Positions 1 through 11,573 are shown, counted from the first letter of the stretch. The stretch is 46,213 bases of DNA from Spirogloea muscicola (GCA_009602725.1 WELB01000081.1:10204-56416), one strand, 5' to 3'. Notes: generated by a model from the letters alone, not told the origin. Program-made: numbers and translations.

Positions 1-1133
1 GCGGGGCGGGCCCCTGGCGAGCGCGCGGCGCCGCCCGTGGGAGCGCGGTGGGCGCCGGCGGCGGGCAGTTTGCGAGCGGGTTCTCGCTGCCGGCGCCCAA
101 GAGCCTGGACGCCATCATCAAGCTGGAGGCGGTGGCGGGCAAGACGGCCGAGGAGATTGCGGCCATCTGGCAGGGCTACCACCTCGGCCGCGGCCACGTG
201 AGCGCCGTCATGGCCGCGCGCCTCTTCGCCACGCTCGCCGACCGCGCCACGCGCTGGTGAGGGCTCTTGCCCTGCTCTTGGCCTGCTCGTGGCTTCCTGG
301 GGGTGAGAGACTTGGAGTGGCAACCTCGCCTGTCTTTAGCAGCCGATGATATACGTCCATCAATGTGCTTGCCTATGTACTTGGCCACTCAGGCCCTCCA
401 TCACTCTACACACAATCTCTTCCTTTAGCCTTGACGCTGCGAGCCACCCCGCGGCCTCATGTCACGCGCGGTGTCGCTGCCTGCAGCCCGCTGTTCGTGC
501 TGCCGGTGCGCAAGGAGCGCGGCTTCATTACCATGCTGCTCCAGGGTCGGTCCGCCCCTCTCCACCCCCCACGCCCACCCCTGTGCCTGTCGTGCGGTGA
601 CCCGAGCGCGGCTGGCGGTCCTCTGGGTTCTGCGCTCAAGGGGCTGACTAAGGGCGGATGCCCAACCACGCCCAACCAACCAGGAGAGCGGCGCGCGAGG
701 GCGTGTTGTAGCGCAGATGCCGCACCTGCTCTTCACGGGCCTCGAGGACTACAAGGCGCTGGGCCCGCAAGCGACGCCGTACATGACCGTCTCGCACTAC
801 AAGGACCTGGCTGACACCAAGGGCCTTGTGCTCGTGCGCGGGGATGTCGTGCTGCCCAGCAAGCTGAACGACGACGAGGTGCACGAAGAGGCAGCAACTC
901 CCTGGCTGGCCGGCTGGACCACCGGTCGCAGGAGAGGTTGTGCAGACGGCCATCAATCCCTTGTCGTGACCGTGATGTGGTCACTCCTGCAGGCAAAGGC
1001 GCTGCTCAAGGATGCGCACGCCTTCTTCCTTGAGGACAATAAGTACCGCCATGTGACAACATTCAATAAGGCCAGCGCTGATTTCAAGTTCGAGGAGGTG
1101 CTCAGGGAGGCCGGCGTGCCCTTCTCACCATGA
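1..1133 (+). CDS. ATP11: ATP11-family mitochondrial F1-ATPase assembly factor (5' end outside window)
   Basis: Members of this family (ATP11/ATPAF1) are matrix chaperones that bind free F1 beta subunit during ATP synthase assembly. Four exons can be joined in one frame: up to 256, 487-545, 712-878 and 993-1133, all with GT-AG introns. Exon 1 carries the segment around LDAIIKLEAV and EEIAAIWQGYH. Exon 2 reads PLFVLPVRKERGFITMLLQ, exon 3 MPHLLFTGLEDYKALG and LVLVRGDVV, and exon 4 the final helix region ending VPFSP. These are the conserved blocks of plant ATP11 proteins, in order. The reading frame is open to the left edge, so the transit peptide and true start lie outside the window. The acceptor at 711 is preferred over the one at 716 because it keeps the frame and gives AQMPHLLFTG. 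It is convergent with the next gene. Confidence 0.88.
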
Positions 1134-1630
1134 AGGAGCAAGACTGCTGTGATCGTGTAGCTGATCAAAGTCAAGCCCAATCCTGGGCCACTGTACAGAA
1201 AGGGAGTTTTGAAGGGGTGTTGACATTGCGGCCGACCTTCAGGAAAGTTGCAGAGAAGTAGCACTGCTCAGGACGCCTAGGTGCACCGGAGGCACAAGGC
1301 CATGGCAAGGGCCATCAACGACGGATCAGGGATGCTTATACACAGACGATGTATTGGAGTGTGCCCACACTTACATTCCAGCTACCTCCAGGCTTTCTGC
1401 CTGCGCTACTTGAGGCCTGCCTTGACCTGGACAGCTTGCAAATTAGCCTGTCGACCTGCGTGACCACGGTCCTTGCAACACCCCGGAAAAGGGCTCGGTG
1501 GCCAATCCGCAGCCAGAGGTATTTCAGGTATTTCATGTATAATTTACGGAGGTAGCAGCATAGTCAGCAGAATGCCCCTCACACGTGCCCAAGCACAGGC
1601 TGGCCCAGAGAAGGCCGACCTCAAGTACCG
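1134..1630. other. Convergent intergenic gap
   Basis: This 0.5-kb stretch lies between the 3' ends of ATP11 and the GH3 gene. I see no coding similarity, RNA gene or retroelement tail or hairpin in it. It presumably holds the two 3' UTRs. Short open frames here have no recognisable domain. Confidence 0.5.
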
Positions 1631-4505
1631 CTACGTGACAAGTAGCTGAGCTGCATGACCGGCTCTGTCAGCCAGCAGCAGCGTCTCCATGGGCAGAGTG
1701 TGACCGCTCTTGGTGAGGCCGAAGCCGAGTGGAAAGAGTGGATCGTAGTGGGCGCTTCCCGCTGACATTGGTAACTGAGAGACATTGCGGAACCATGACA
1801 CTGGCAAGCGGCCTGCAAAGTCGTAGCCATCACCCAGTAGGACTTCGGCAATGCCATCGCCCTCAGTACCAGGGAGCCAAGCAGCAACCAGGACGTCAAT
1901 ATGCGGCAGGAGGTGCTCAACCGTCAGCGGCCGCCCCGAGAGGAGTACCACAACGCACGGCATGGCTTGACAGACCACAAGAATGGCTGTCTCGGCAGCC
2001 GCATCCAAGACAAGCTTAGAGTCGTCCCCGAAATACTCCGCATACGGCTGCTCACCAGTGATGACAATCCCCAGGTCTCCTTGCTCACCCTGCCTCGGGA
2101 GCCGCATATGCCTCATCCTCGACTCACTTCCCTCCAGGAAAGCACTGATGCCATCAAGCACAGTCTTGCCTGCGTGTCGTGGGCAGCGTATGCATGAAGC
2201 AGCACGACACAAAAACTGACAGTCAGTCAGGCACATGGAGCGCTGCAGCACGATGAGAAGCAGGAGGGTGGCAGGAGCCGACCGGGAGTGATGGGCCCTG
2301 GAAGGCCCTGCCAGTAGATGGACCATCCGCCACACTGGAGGCCGATGTCGTTCGCGTGCGAGCCCGTCACCAGCACCCTCATTCCTCGCTTGCTCATAAG
2401 TGGGAACATTGTGCCGCCCCCGTCCCTCCTTTCGTTCTTGAGCAGCACAAGCGACTCGCGCACGGCTCTGGAGCGGCGGAGGTCAGGCCAAAAGGGTACT
2501 GTCAAGCGAGGCAGGACAATAGTGGCCCTACCAACACATCACGGCAATGCAGTAAACTAACGTGGGCCGGAATTCTACACAAACCTGCGGGCGAGTGCTC
2601 GGTGCGGCTTGGCTCCCAGCAGCGGCAACAGCGCGCTGTTGGAGCAGGCATTCTCGAAAAGCCCCAGCCTACGCTTCATGGCCAGGATGCGACTGACTGC
2701 GTCGTCTATCCTCTCCAGGGCAACGTTCCCTGCCCTTACCTCCTCAATGAGAGTCTCAATGAATTCCTTGTACGTGTCCGGCACCATGACCATGTCAATG
2801 CCTGCATTAATAGCTGTGCGCACCTGACCGCACCACAGCACCGTCAGCTTGGATGTCCAGCTGCCAAGCTCCACGACAAGGGCGAGGCACGATGACCGCG
2901 TCACGAGCGAGGGGACAGTGCCTGCGAACCTGAATTGTCCAGTTGCCAGGCAGCTGCTGGATTGCTGCCCAGTCGGAGACGACGAGGCCAGAGAAGTTGA
3001 GCTCCCTCTTCAGCACGTCTGTGATGAGGTAGCGGCTGCCGTGCATCTTGAAGCCGTTCCAGCTGCTGTAGCTCACCATGAGCGCCGACACGCCATGCCT
3101 CATGGCGTGCACATATGGTGGCAGGTGCACACGCCGCAGCTCCTCCTCGCTGACCTCGGTGTCGCCCTGATCGTGGCCCCCAGTTGTGCCACCGTCACCG
3201 ATGTAGTGCTTGGCGGTGGCCGCAACCAGGACATCGCCAGGGAGCGCGGACGTGGGGTCGCTAACGTCACTGCTCCATTCCTGCAAACCCGCCCCTTCGA
3301 ATCAGGCCATTCAGCACCACAGAACACCTGTCTTGGCCCAATGCAGAGGCCGCGCCCGCCCACCTGCTGCTGAACTCAAGCAGCTGCTGGTGGTGAGACC
3401 TGGTAACCAAGAATCTCGGCGGTGAGGGCGTTGACGATGCCGGTGTGCTCACTGAAGCTCTCATAGCAGCGCCCCCAGCGGGGGTCCCGGCATACTGACA
3501 CCGCCGGCGCAAAGGTCCACCGTATGCCGGTCGCCACCACCTCCTGCACGCCCGCCGCAGCATCCCACATCACTGCTCCTGGCAGGTTAGTCCAAGCATG
3601 CCAGCGGCGGTTAAGTGTGCCGCCTCACCCTCGCAGATGCTGCCGCGACAGCCGCCACAAGCTGGGGATCGCGGGTGGCGCCCAGCCCGACACGGTGGGG
3701 AAAGAGCGTGGCGCCCCACACGTTGTTGTGGCCTGCCCCCGACGCATAGGCGAGCCCGAGCAGCGCAGGTCAGAAAGGCAGCAAGCGGACACGCCGACAG
3801 CGCCATCGGGCAGCAGCGTCGTGGTGCGGTGGCGGGGGAGCCGGACCGTGGACGGCGTCGATGCCCCACAGGAGGGGGATGCGGAGGCGCGTGCGGCCGG
3901 CCTGCGCCTGCAGGCCGTCCACCATGGCCGCCCAGTCCTCTGCACTGTTGCCCGACAGCGGCGCGCCGCCGCCGCCGCTAGGCCACCACGGCGCGGGCGC
4001 GGGCACCAAGGCTCAGGCGCGGCGCAGCGGCTGGCGTTTCTGCGGCGGCTCCTCAGGAGGAGGCGGCGGCACCTGAGGGCGGAGCCGAGGGCGTAGGCGG
4101 CGACGTCGGCGCCGGCGCCCAGGACGTACTGGTTCACCTGCGCCATCTGGCCCACCTTCTCCGCCAGCGTCAGCTCGTCCACGCCCGGCACTGCCCCAGG
4201 GCCCCCCGCCGCCGCCACCAGGTGAGCCTGCCGCGGCGCGGGCGGCGCTGAGGCTGGCGCCCGCTTCCCCCGGCGCCGAGCCCGCGGGGCCCGCACNGAG
4301 CCCGCAAGGCCCGCACCTGGCACTCGTTGCGGCACACAGTCGTCGTAGCGGATGGCGGGCGGGCGCCAGAGAGCGCGCCACAGCGGGAGGCGATGCGGCT
4401 GGGTGGGCGAGGGGGCCGCGGCGCCGGGCGCAGCAGCAGCGGCAGCAGCAGCAGCAGCAGCAGCGGCGGCGCCACCAGCAGCGGCAGCGGCGGCGGGGGC
4501 GCCAT
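1631..4505 (-). CDS. Glycoside hydrolase family 3 beta-glucosidase / beta-glucan exohydrolase, plant-like
   Basis: GH3 enzymes remove terminal glucose from beta-glucans, often in the cell wall or outside the cell. Conserved blocks run in order on the minus strand over about eight exons: [15 protein letters not shown] (near 4150), [12 protein letters not shown] (near 3850), [20 protein letters not shown] (near 3700), [20 protein letters not shown] (near 3480), [10 protein letters not shown] (near 3200), VVSDWAAI (near 2975), [19 protein letters not shown], and the C-terminal [20 protein letters not shown]. The nucleophile Asp is codon 2972-2974. The acid/base Glu, in PYAEYFGDD, is codon 2036-2038. 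A Leu-rich signal peptide starts at ATG 4505. Exons 1-2 do not join cleanly: the frame changes around the N at 4297, so either an intron or missing bases lie there. Order and motifs match barley ExoI-type enzymes better than fungal ones. The C-terminus runs a little past the family's usual end. Confidence 0.87.
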
Positions 4506-4559
4506 GGGGCGCGGGGATGCGGAGGGCCGAGGGCCGCGGGCCGGTGGATTTAGGTCGTG

Positions 4560-4815
4560 CGTTTTAGGGTTCCGGAGGAGGGCTCTCTGCTCCCTGGCCC
4601 AGCCCCCTTCCTCGTACTTTGTTCATTCTTTTCTGGGCTGGCTTTTCCAGCCCCTATCCTCAGTGGGCGAGCCCTTCCCTCGCTACTGCCTCTGGCTCTG
4701 GCCAGGAGAAGAAAGGGCTCGCCAATTGAGGATAGGAGCTGGAAAAGCCAGCCCAAACAAGAGAAGTGCGCGCCCAAAAAAGAATGAACAAAGTACGAGA
4801 AGGGGGCCAGGGGAC
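4560..4815. repeat. Head-to-head retroelement 3' ends forming an imperfect inverted repeat
   Basis: A plus-strand 3' end (about 4593-4683) contains the hairpin GGGCTGGCTTTTCCAGCCC at 4635-4653, followed by a TCAGTGGGCGAGCCC block. A minus-strand 3' end of the same type (about 4700-4812) carries the mirrored hairpin near 4738-4754. Together they could fold into a long imperfect stem. No coding tail remains in this pair. It lies about 60-100 bp upstream of the GH3 start codon. Confidence 0.75.
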
Positions 4816-4821
4816 CCACTT

Positions 4822-5268
4822 CCAGGAAAAAGTGGCTCTCCCAATGGGGGCAAGGGCTTTGAGAAGCCAGCCCGAAAAGAATTGACAAGGTTCGAAGGGG
4901 CCTAACTACGCGCTAAGCAGCGACCTGCGGGGCCTGAAGAGGCTATGGCAGAACGGGGGAGGATGGACCACTCAGTAGTTACGAGTGAGGAGCCTCACAT
5001 CCGACAGACTAGCTGCCGGAAAACTATCCCCCTGACGAAAGCCGGAGGCCGCAGCGAGAGCACGGCCAGCACGCAGATGCAAGGCGTGGGCCATGGACCG
5101 CTGGAGGGAGACGGACAAGCGCATACGTATACCTGAGCCCACGAGCCAGCGGCGTTGAAGTCAGCCGGCTCATCGCGCCTGCGGGACAGCGCGCCGTGCA
5201 AGCTTGGCCAACAGGTCGAGCCAGTGGGATCCGAGAGCCCCCGTGCACGTCCACAGCCACTTGTTCTT
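4822..5268 (-). mobile_element. 5'-truncated non-LTR retroelement copy, subfamily C
   Basis: Read on the minus strand, this matches the end of the retroelement ORF at 13368-15075: the segment with VDVHG and a Leu-Ala-Arg-rich stretch, a region like FNAAGSWAQV, then the tail ending LLTRNY-stop near 4972. A 3' UTR follows, ending GGGCTGGCTTCTCACAGCC-type and GGGAGAGCCAC near 4825. Several frameshifts break the frame. The same subfamily recurs at 15145-15235, 15283-15515 and 16497-16895. Confidence 0.78.
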
Positions 5269-5335
5269 TCTTTTCCTGGAAGGGGGTCCCCTGGCAAGGA
5301 CTGACCGGAGGCCAATTTGAGCTAGTAGAATGTTC

Positions 5336-6078
5336 AGGCTTCCAGGAGCCTAGCTTCTCTGACCTGAGGCAGCTGAGCAGGGGTTATTGAGTAATACGTA
5401 GCTTCCCCTGGCCCCCTTCTCGTACTTTGCTCCTCCCTTTTCGTAGCTGCTTCGTTTCTTTTTGTGCTTGTTACTCTTCGTACTTCCCCTGGCCCCTTCT
5501 CGTCCTTGGTTCATTCTTTTTTGGGCTGGCGTTCTTGTTGTGCTTGTCTCTCTTAGCGCTTCCCCTGGCCCCCTTTTATATTATGTAGCCTTGTTTAGTT
5601 TGCACTCGCCTCTGCTTGAACTGTGTATTGGCTTGAATTGGCCTCCCTTTTCATTTCATGCGCCCCGCGCGCCTTTCTCTTTTTTTTCTCTCTTCTCGTA
5701 CCTTGCTCCTCCTTTTCTGGGCTGGCTTTTCCAGCCCCTATCCTCAATGGGCGAGCCCTTCCCTCGCTGCCTCTCGGGACCCACTTCCAGGCCTCCCTTT
5801 TCATTTCATGCACCCCGCGCGCCTTTCTCTCAGGAGCCTAGCTTCACTGACCTGAGGCTGCTCAGCAGGGGTTACTGAGTAATACGTAGCTGCTTTCTTT
5901 CTCGTTGTGCTTGTTTCTCTTAGCGTTCCCCCGGCCGGCCCCCTTCTCGTACCTTGCTCCTCCTTTCTGGGCTGGCTTTTCCAGCCCCTATCCTCAATGG
6001 GCGAGCCCTTCCCTCGCTGCCGCTGGGGACCCACTTCCAGGCCACCCTTTTCATTTCATGCGCCCCGCGCGCCTCTCT
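5336..6078 (+). mobile_element. Array of short retroelement copies (subfamilies B and D)
   Basis: Two B copies begin GGAGCCTAGCTTC at 5345 and 5833. Each holds only about the last 15 codons (SDLRxLSRGY-stop) and a 3' UTR with GTAATACGTAGCTGC, CTTCTCGTAC and a hairpin (5719-5737 belongs to another B end, 5969-5987 to the second copy). A D-type 3' UTR (TATTATGTAGCCTTG ... GCGCGCCTTTCTCT) at about 5576-5690 is interrupted by a B 3' end. Its terminal stretch of about 40 bp reappears at 5790-5830 and, less exactly, at 6040-6082. Near 5523-5530 a hairpin is cut after GGGCTGGC and joined to another B fragment. Confidence 0.78.
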
Positions 6079-6079
6079 C

Positions 6080-6512
6080 TCAAAGCAAGAGCGGCCAGAT
6101 TAACTGGTGGCTGGGAGAGGCCAGCCCAAAAGAATGGACAAGGTCTGAAAGAGAAGTGCGCGCCCATCGAAAAGAGGGGCTGGCTAAGCCAGCCCAAAAA
6201 AGAATGGACAATGTCCAAAGCCTAAGAAAGAGGAGCCGAAGAAAGAAGAAGAACAGAAAAGCGCGCCCATAGAAAAGAGAGGCTGGCCAAGCCAGCCCAA
6301 AAAAGAATGGACAATGTCCAAAGCCAAAGCAAGAGGAGCCGGAGAAAGGACTACACTACAACATACTGCAGAACACAGAAACGATGCAGAGGAAAGCTCA
6401 GTACCCACGAGTGAGCAACATCAGGTCCGAGTAGCTCGCTGCAGGGAAAGAGGCGCTTCGCCGAGACCCAGAGGCGGCGGCCATAGCACGGCCTGCACGC
6501 GTATGGAGGGCC
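6080..6512 (-). mobile_element. Minus-strand nest of subfamily E and A retroelement ends
   Basis: From left to right this holds an E-type 3' end (rev-comp of CCAGTTAATCTGGCCGC with a GGCTGGCCTCTCCCAGCC hairpin near 6100), then two A-type 3' ends with GGCTGGC..GCCAGCC hairpins (near 6178-6195 and 6281-6300), then an A-type body. The A tail (TRGY-stop) is read on the minus strand, with its stop at 6398-6400. The coding part continues to about 6510, where RAxAAASG-like residues are still visible. Confidence 0.75.
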
Positions 6513-6582
6513 CGCCCAAGGACTACACTGAAGGAGTCAGAGTGCTAAGGACTGAGACAGCAGTGAGCGAACTCTCAGTAAG

Positions 6583-6945
6583 TCTCAGAAGCCTAGCTTC
6601 TCTGACCTGAGGCTGCTCACAAGCAAGGGGTTACTGAGTAGTACGTAGCTGCTTTGATTCTCGTTGTGCTCGTTGTTTCTCATAGCGCTTCCCCCGGCCC
6701 CCTTCTCGTACTTTGCTCCTCCTTTCTTGGGCTGGCTTTGCCAGCCCCTCTTTTCTATGGGCGCGCTCTTCTTCCCTCGCTGCCTCTGGGGACCCACTTC
6801 CAGGAGCCTAGCTTCTCTGGCCTGAGGCAGCTGAGCAGGGGTTACTGAGTAATATGTAGCTGCTTTGTTTCTCGTTGTGCTTGTTTCTCTTAGCGCTTCC
6901 CCCGGCCCCCTTCTCGTTTCTCGTACTTTGCTCCTCCTTTCGTTG
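6583..6945 (+). mobile_element. Two further short subfamily B copies
   Basis: One copy starts at 6588 with GAAGCCTAGCTTCTCTGACC and has a damaged tail. It carries the hairpin GGGCTGGCTTTGCCAGCCC at 6729-6747 and ends in GGGACCCACTTCC. It is followed directly by a second copy starting at 6803 whose tail reads SGLRQLSRGY-stop (stop near 6846). The second copy loses its hairpin where the next element begins. Confidence 0.77.
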
Positions 6946-7200
6946 GTCGTGCCCTTGCAGCAGCCTCTGGCTTGCGCAGCGGGGTTGCTCTTCCTCCCCT
7001 CAGCTCATCTGACTTCCTACTGCTGACACGGGGTTACTAAGAGCTCCCTGGCTGTCTAGCCCGTGGCTCCGTCATGAAGACCTGTATGCATCTGGCTGGC
7101 TTTCACAGCCGCTCTTTTAATATCAGCAGCCGCTTCCTTCTTGGGCTGGCTTTTCCAGCCCGTCCTCAATGGGCAAGCCCCCTTTCCTCTGTGAGGGAGC
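6945..7200 (+). mobile_element. Truncated retroelement tail and 3' UTR abutting the IRE1 start
   Basis: The last 31 or so codons read GRALAAASGLRSG ... SSDFLLLTRGY with stop TAA at 7038-7040. The 3' UTR carries GGGCTGGCTTTTCCAGCCC at 7143-7161 followed by TCCTCAATGGGCAAGCCCC. It ends about 20-60 bp before the IRE1 ATG at 7221, so the IRE1 5' UTR or core promoter overlaps or directly follows this remnant. Its tail sequence differs from subfamilies A-C. Confidence 0.75.
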
Positions 7201-7220
7201 CGCCCCCCGGGCATACGGCC

Positions 7221-10200
7221 ATGGCGGGCGCGCCGCCGCGCCGCCCGCCNCGCGGCGACGGCTGGGCGGGCACGGTGCTGGTGGCGGCCGTGGACGGCAC
7301 GCTGCACGCACTGGACGCCGCCTCGGGCGCCCTCCGCTGGACGCTCGCGCTCGACCGCCCGCTCCTCTCCTCCCGCCACCGCGGCCTCGTCCCCCACCAC
7401 CAGACGTCGCCGCCGGAGGACGACGACGACGACGGCGACGCGCCGCTCGAAGGGGAGGTGGGCGGCGGTGGCGGCGGCGGCGCGGACTTCCAGGACATGA
7501 TCATCCCCGGGCCCAACGGCAGCCTGTACATGCAGGGCGGCGGCGGCGGCGGTGGGCAGCGCGGAGGCATCCAGCGCCTGCCGCTGTCAGCGCGCGAGCT
7601 GGTGGAGGCGGCGCCGTGGGTGACGCGCGACGGCGCCGTCATCGTCGGCGGGCGCCGCGACTCGGTGCTGCTGCTGGACTCGCTGTCGGGCGAGGTGCTG
7701 CGCACCTTCACCGCAGTGCCCGACAGCAACTCCTCCAGGCCGCCGGCGGCGGCGCAGGCGGAGGCGGTGCTGGACTCAGACCCCGCCCTGGCGCGGCGCC
7801 GCGGCGGCCGCCCGCTGCTGCTCAAGCTCACCGAGTACTCGGTGCGCGCGCTGGAGATGGGCAGCGCCGTGGGCGCGGACCCCGACCGCGGCGCTGAGGA
7901 GGAGCGGTGGGCTGTGGCGGTCGGCGAGCTCAGCGCAGCGCTGCTGCCCTGGCAGGGCCGCCCCGGCTCGTCGTCGGCGCCGGCGTCGCCGCCGGCGTCC
8001 GGGCTCTGGTCCATGGACGCCAACAACACACTGCGCCGCCTGGACGCTGCGTTGGGCCGGCCCAGCTGGGCCGCCGCATTCCACTCGCCGCCCTTGAAGC
8101 TCTTCTTGGGCGACCCGCTCGTGGAGGAGGTGCTGGTGCCAGAGGCCCCCGAGAGCTCCGTCGTCGGCGGCGAGCAGATCATGCTCGGCACGCTGCGGGG
8201 CCAGTACTTTGCCCTGCCAGCAAAGCGCGCCCCACCAGCATTGCCCGTCGCGGGCAGCAGTGAGGGGCCGGCAATACCCCTTGCCAAGCATGGCAAGTAC
8301 ACTGCATCCTCCTCCCCCAGCAGCGCCTCAGACAACGTGCCTCTCTCGCCAGGCGCAGTTGCGGAGCTCAGGCCCTCCATGATCGTCCTCGAGGACGGCC
8401 CGCCAGGTCGGAGTGGCCCCACGGCACTTGTGCCCGTGCCCATCACCCCCTACACGGCCGTCGCGAGCGACCTCTGTGAGGCGCCATCTGGCTGGACGAC
8501 CATTAGGCATGGTGCGCTGCCTGCTTTGACAGCCCTGCCAGCTGCTCAGGCCCACCAAGCGCTACCCTCTCCAAGTTCCTCTGTGCCACTGGACACGCTG
8601 GCTCCCTCCCTCCAGACTTCCACGGCGCTGCTTGTGCTTGGGGGCTGCCTTGGAGGCCTGCTCCTTGCTGCGCTGGCGGCAAGAGTTTTCCAGCGGGCCA
8701 CGACCAAGAAACACTCACTGCTCAAGCACGCGGCGTCTGAGAAGGGCGGCGGCGGCGCAGCGTCTTCTCGTGCCCGTAAGAAGGCCCGTGGCAGCAGCGC
8801 CAAGTCAAGAGCAGGTGCAGTGGAGGGTAGTTCCACCAGCACAATCATGAATGGGCATTCGCCGGCGGCGCTGGGGGCAGTGTTTCCAGCTGAGGAGCGG
8901 GTGAAGCTATCCCGGGAAATCGGGCGAGGAGGCGGAGGAGGCGGCCTAGCAGAGGTGGCAGCAGGTGAGGTGGCAGAAGGATGGGTGCGGGTGGGGCGGC
9001 TCGAGGTGAGCAACAAGGTCATCGGGTACGGGAGCCATGGCACGGTGGTGACCGAGGGCCGCCTGGAGGGTCGTCCCGTGGCGGTCAAGCGCCTGTTAGC
9101 CCAATTCTATGAAAAGGCGCGAAAAGAGATTGCGGCGCTCATCGCCTCCGACGAGCACCCCAACATTGTGCGCTGCTTTGCTATGGAGGAGGACTCCGAC
9201 TTTGTGTATGTCGCGCTCGAGCGCTGCGCCTACTCCCTCTCGGATCTCATCCTTGGCTACGGCCACGAAGACCCTTCCGGCGGCGCTATCCGGGACGGTG
9301 TGTTGCCGCCGCTCCCTGTGGACTATGTCCTTGGCGAAGCCGTGAAGCAGGCCATTGCTAAGCTCGGTGGTCTCAAGGAGCTGGTGCTGTGGGACGAGCG
9401 CGACCGTCCTTCGGCACTGCTGCTCCAGCTCATGAGGCAAGCCGCCAACCACTCCCCGATACTCGCGCGGCCTGCTTGGCACCTGCTACTCCTTCTTTGT
9501 CGATGACCGCAGACCCTGTTTCGCCTTTGTTACCAGGGCAACCTGACTCAGAAGACCTTGCTCTCCTGTCATGACGGCAGGGACATTGTGGAAGGGCTCG
9601 TCCATCTGCATGCACTTGGGATTGTGCACAGAGACCTCAAGCCGCAGAACGTACTCATCAGCTGCATGAGTGGAACCCGGAGCAGCAGCTGCTCTGGGCC
9701 TGCAATGCGCGCCAAGCTCTCCGACATGGGCATCAGCAAGCGCCTAGCCGAGGACGCCTCGTCCTTTGACCCAAACGCTACTGGTGGGCGTGCTCTGCCC
9801 ACCCTTGCCAAGAACAAGCATCTGCTGTGCCCACACTCTTCCCCCCCATTTTCCCCCTCTTACACCCCCTCTTCTTACTGGGCTTGAGTCTGCTGCAGTC
9901 ACCTCTAGAACCTTACCCAAAAAATAAGTCTGCGATGGACCTTCAGTGCTAAATTTTGGGCCGTGCGCTTGTGGGCGCAGGAATAGGGAGCAGCGGGTGG
10001 CAGGCACCAGAGCAGCTGGCACAGGGGCGCCAGACGCGTGCTGTGGATGTGTTCGCGCTTGGCTGCGTGCTATTCTTTTGCTGCTCAGGTGGTGCGCACC
10101 CCTTCGGCCACCGCTTGGAGCGCGATGCCAACATCATGCGTGGCCAGTGTGACCTTTTCCCCATCCAGCACATCCCCGAAGCGCGCCACCTCCTGGCCTC

Positions 10201-10821
10201 CCTCCTCCACAAGGACCCGCTGCACCGGTTGACAGCAGCACAGGTGGTGTGCCACCCACTCTTTTGGGATGCTGGGGAGCGCCTGGCATTCTTGCGAGAT
10301 GCCAGCGACCGCGTGGAGGGTGAGGACCGCGAGGAATCCTCCACGCTGCTCAAGGTGCTGGAGGAGCGGTCCAGTGAGGCTCTCGGCGGCGGGCCCTGGG
10401 ATGAGAAGCTCGACTGGGAGCTGATTGACAACCTGGGTCGCTACCGCCGCTACCACTTCCGCTCCGTGCGTGACCTGCTCCGTGTCATCCGCAACAAGAG
10501 CAACCACTTTCGGGAGCTACCCATCCACATGCAGGTGTGGCCAACAGCCCTTCCTAGCATCGGCTTGCCACACTTGCACATTGACGTGTTGCTGCTGTCA
10601 AACTGCAGACACAAGCAAGCACGAGGAGGCGGCTAACCTGCTCCTCGTGCAATGTGCGGCGCTCGCTTCAGGAGCTCATGGGGCCGCACCCGGAGGGCTT
10701 CGAGTACTACTTTGCGGTGCGCTTTCCCGAGCTGCTGATACAGGTGTACGAGGTCCTTCAGCAGGAATGCGTGCAGGACCCGGCCTTCAGGCACTACTTT
10801 GCGCCCTTTGCCTCATCCTGA
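7221..10821 (+). CDS. IRE1: IRE1-type ER-stress sensor kinase/endoribonuclease
   Basis: IRE1 spans the ER membrane, senses unfolded proteins and splices bZIP mRNA with its cytosolic RNase. Exons are about 7221-9436, 9581-9783, 9981-10534 and about 10606-10821. The luminal part opens with a PQQ-like strand (VLVAAVDGTLHALDAASGAL). A membrane segment follows at 8615-8700 (LLVLGGCLGGLLLAALAA). The kinase has VIGYGSHGTV, VAVKRLL (Lys codon 9087-9089), HRDLKPQN and SDMGISKRL in place of DFG, as in other IRE1s. The KEN RNase domain has DWELIDNLGRYRRY and RNKSNHFRELP, and the protein ends in HYFAPFASS. Intron 1 appears to be GC-AG (9437-9580). No clear signal peptide follows ATG 7221. The N at 7250 may hide lost sequence, or the start may lie further upstream. 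Confidence 0.92.
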
Positions 10822-11573
10822 CGTGGGCCCTCTGCCGACTCTGTACAGCTTCCCATTGTGCCATGACGAGCTCAAGCTCGTCACGATGCAGCTCGCTCGC
10901 CCTATGCAACTGCCTCCTGGAGAGTGCTGCTTCCTGTTCGTGTGCCATATCCACTTCCTATATTGCTCGTATTCTTGCTAGCAATTGCATTGCTAAGACT
11001 AAGAGCAGGCCATGTCACTTTTTGGAAAGAAGCTTTCTACACCCTCTATGGCAGTGAGTGCATGCTGCCCAGCAGCGGCGGCTGGAGCAAGTGTCAAATG
11101 AAAATTGCTGGCCACCTGATCGTCAAATATGGGCCATCGAGTGACACTGCATGGCTCAGCCCCAGTACATGAGATGCAGCTCTCTATGGGCCGTTGGAAG
11201 AAAGCTTAAATCAGAGCAGGAAAGGCAATCAAGCAGAGGCATTTCAGCAACTTGGCTACCTGTTGAGGAGAATTGATCTGTAGCGAAAATATGCCAAGCG
11301 TTGCTCATTCATATGCGCAGGACGGGCAGCGATTTCGAGAGTGAGACTAAGAAAGCGGTAGGTCGTCAAGTGCACACGGGAGCATGGCTTTCCAGAGAGA
11401 GTATTCAGTGGGGACTTGAGAGGGCTGCTCAGCGGCGCCTTGGAAGGGAGGCGCATGGTAACTGCAACCAAGGGCAGAGGGCAGGGAGTGAGGGAGGGCA
11501 ATAGTGACCACACCAAGAGCTGCTGTGGGTGCATGCCCCTGCCATCTAGGTGGAGCAGCACACGCCCCGCAAT
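10822..11573. other. Convergent intergenic gap
   Basis: This 0.75-kb stretch lies between the 3' ends of IRE1 and the HMA-like gene. I see no domain-bearing reading frame, structural RNA or retroelement tail or hairpin. Base composition is lower in GC than the flanking exons, as expected for 3' UTRs. Confidence 0.5.

Noticed and set aside
4860-4905. Pol III B-box (GGTTCGAA...) implying a tRNA-derived SINE
   Set aside because: Only part of the B-box consensus is present in the antisense of the C 3' UTR, and no matching A-box or tRNA fold was found.
7166-8446. 426-residue open frame antisense to the IRE1 luminal exon
   Set aside because: It is a GC-composition shadow of a well-supported exon, rich in Ser/Pro/Arg, with no domain.
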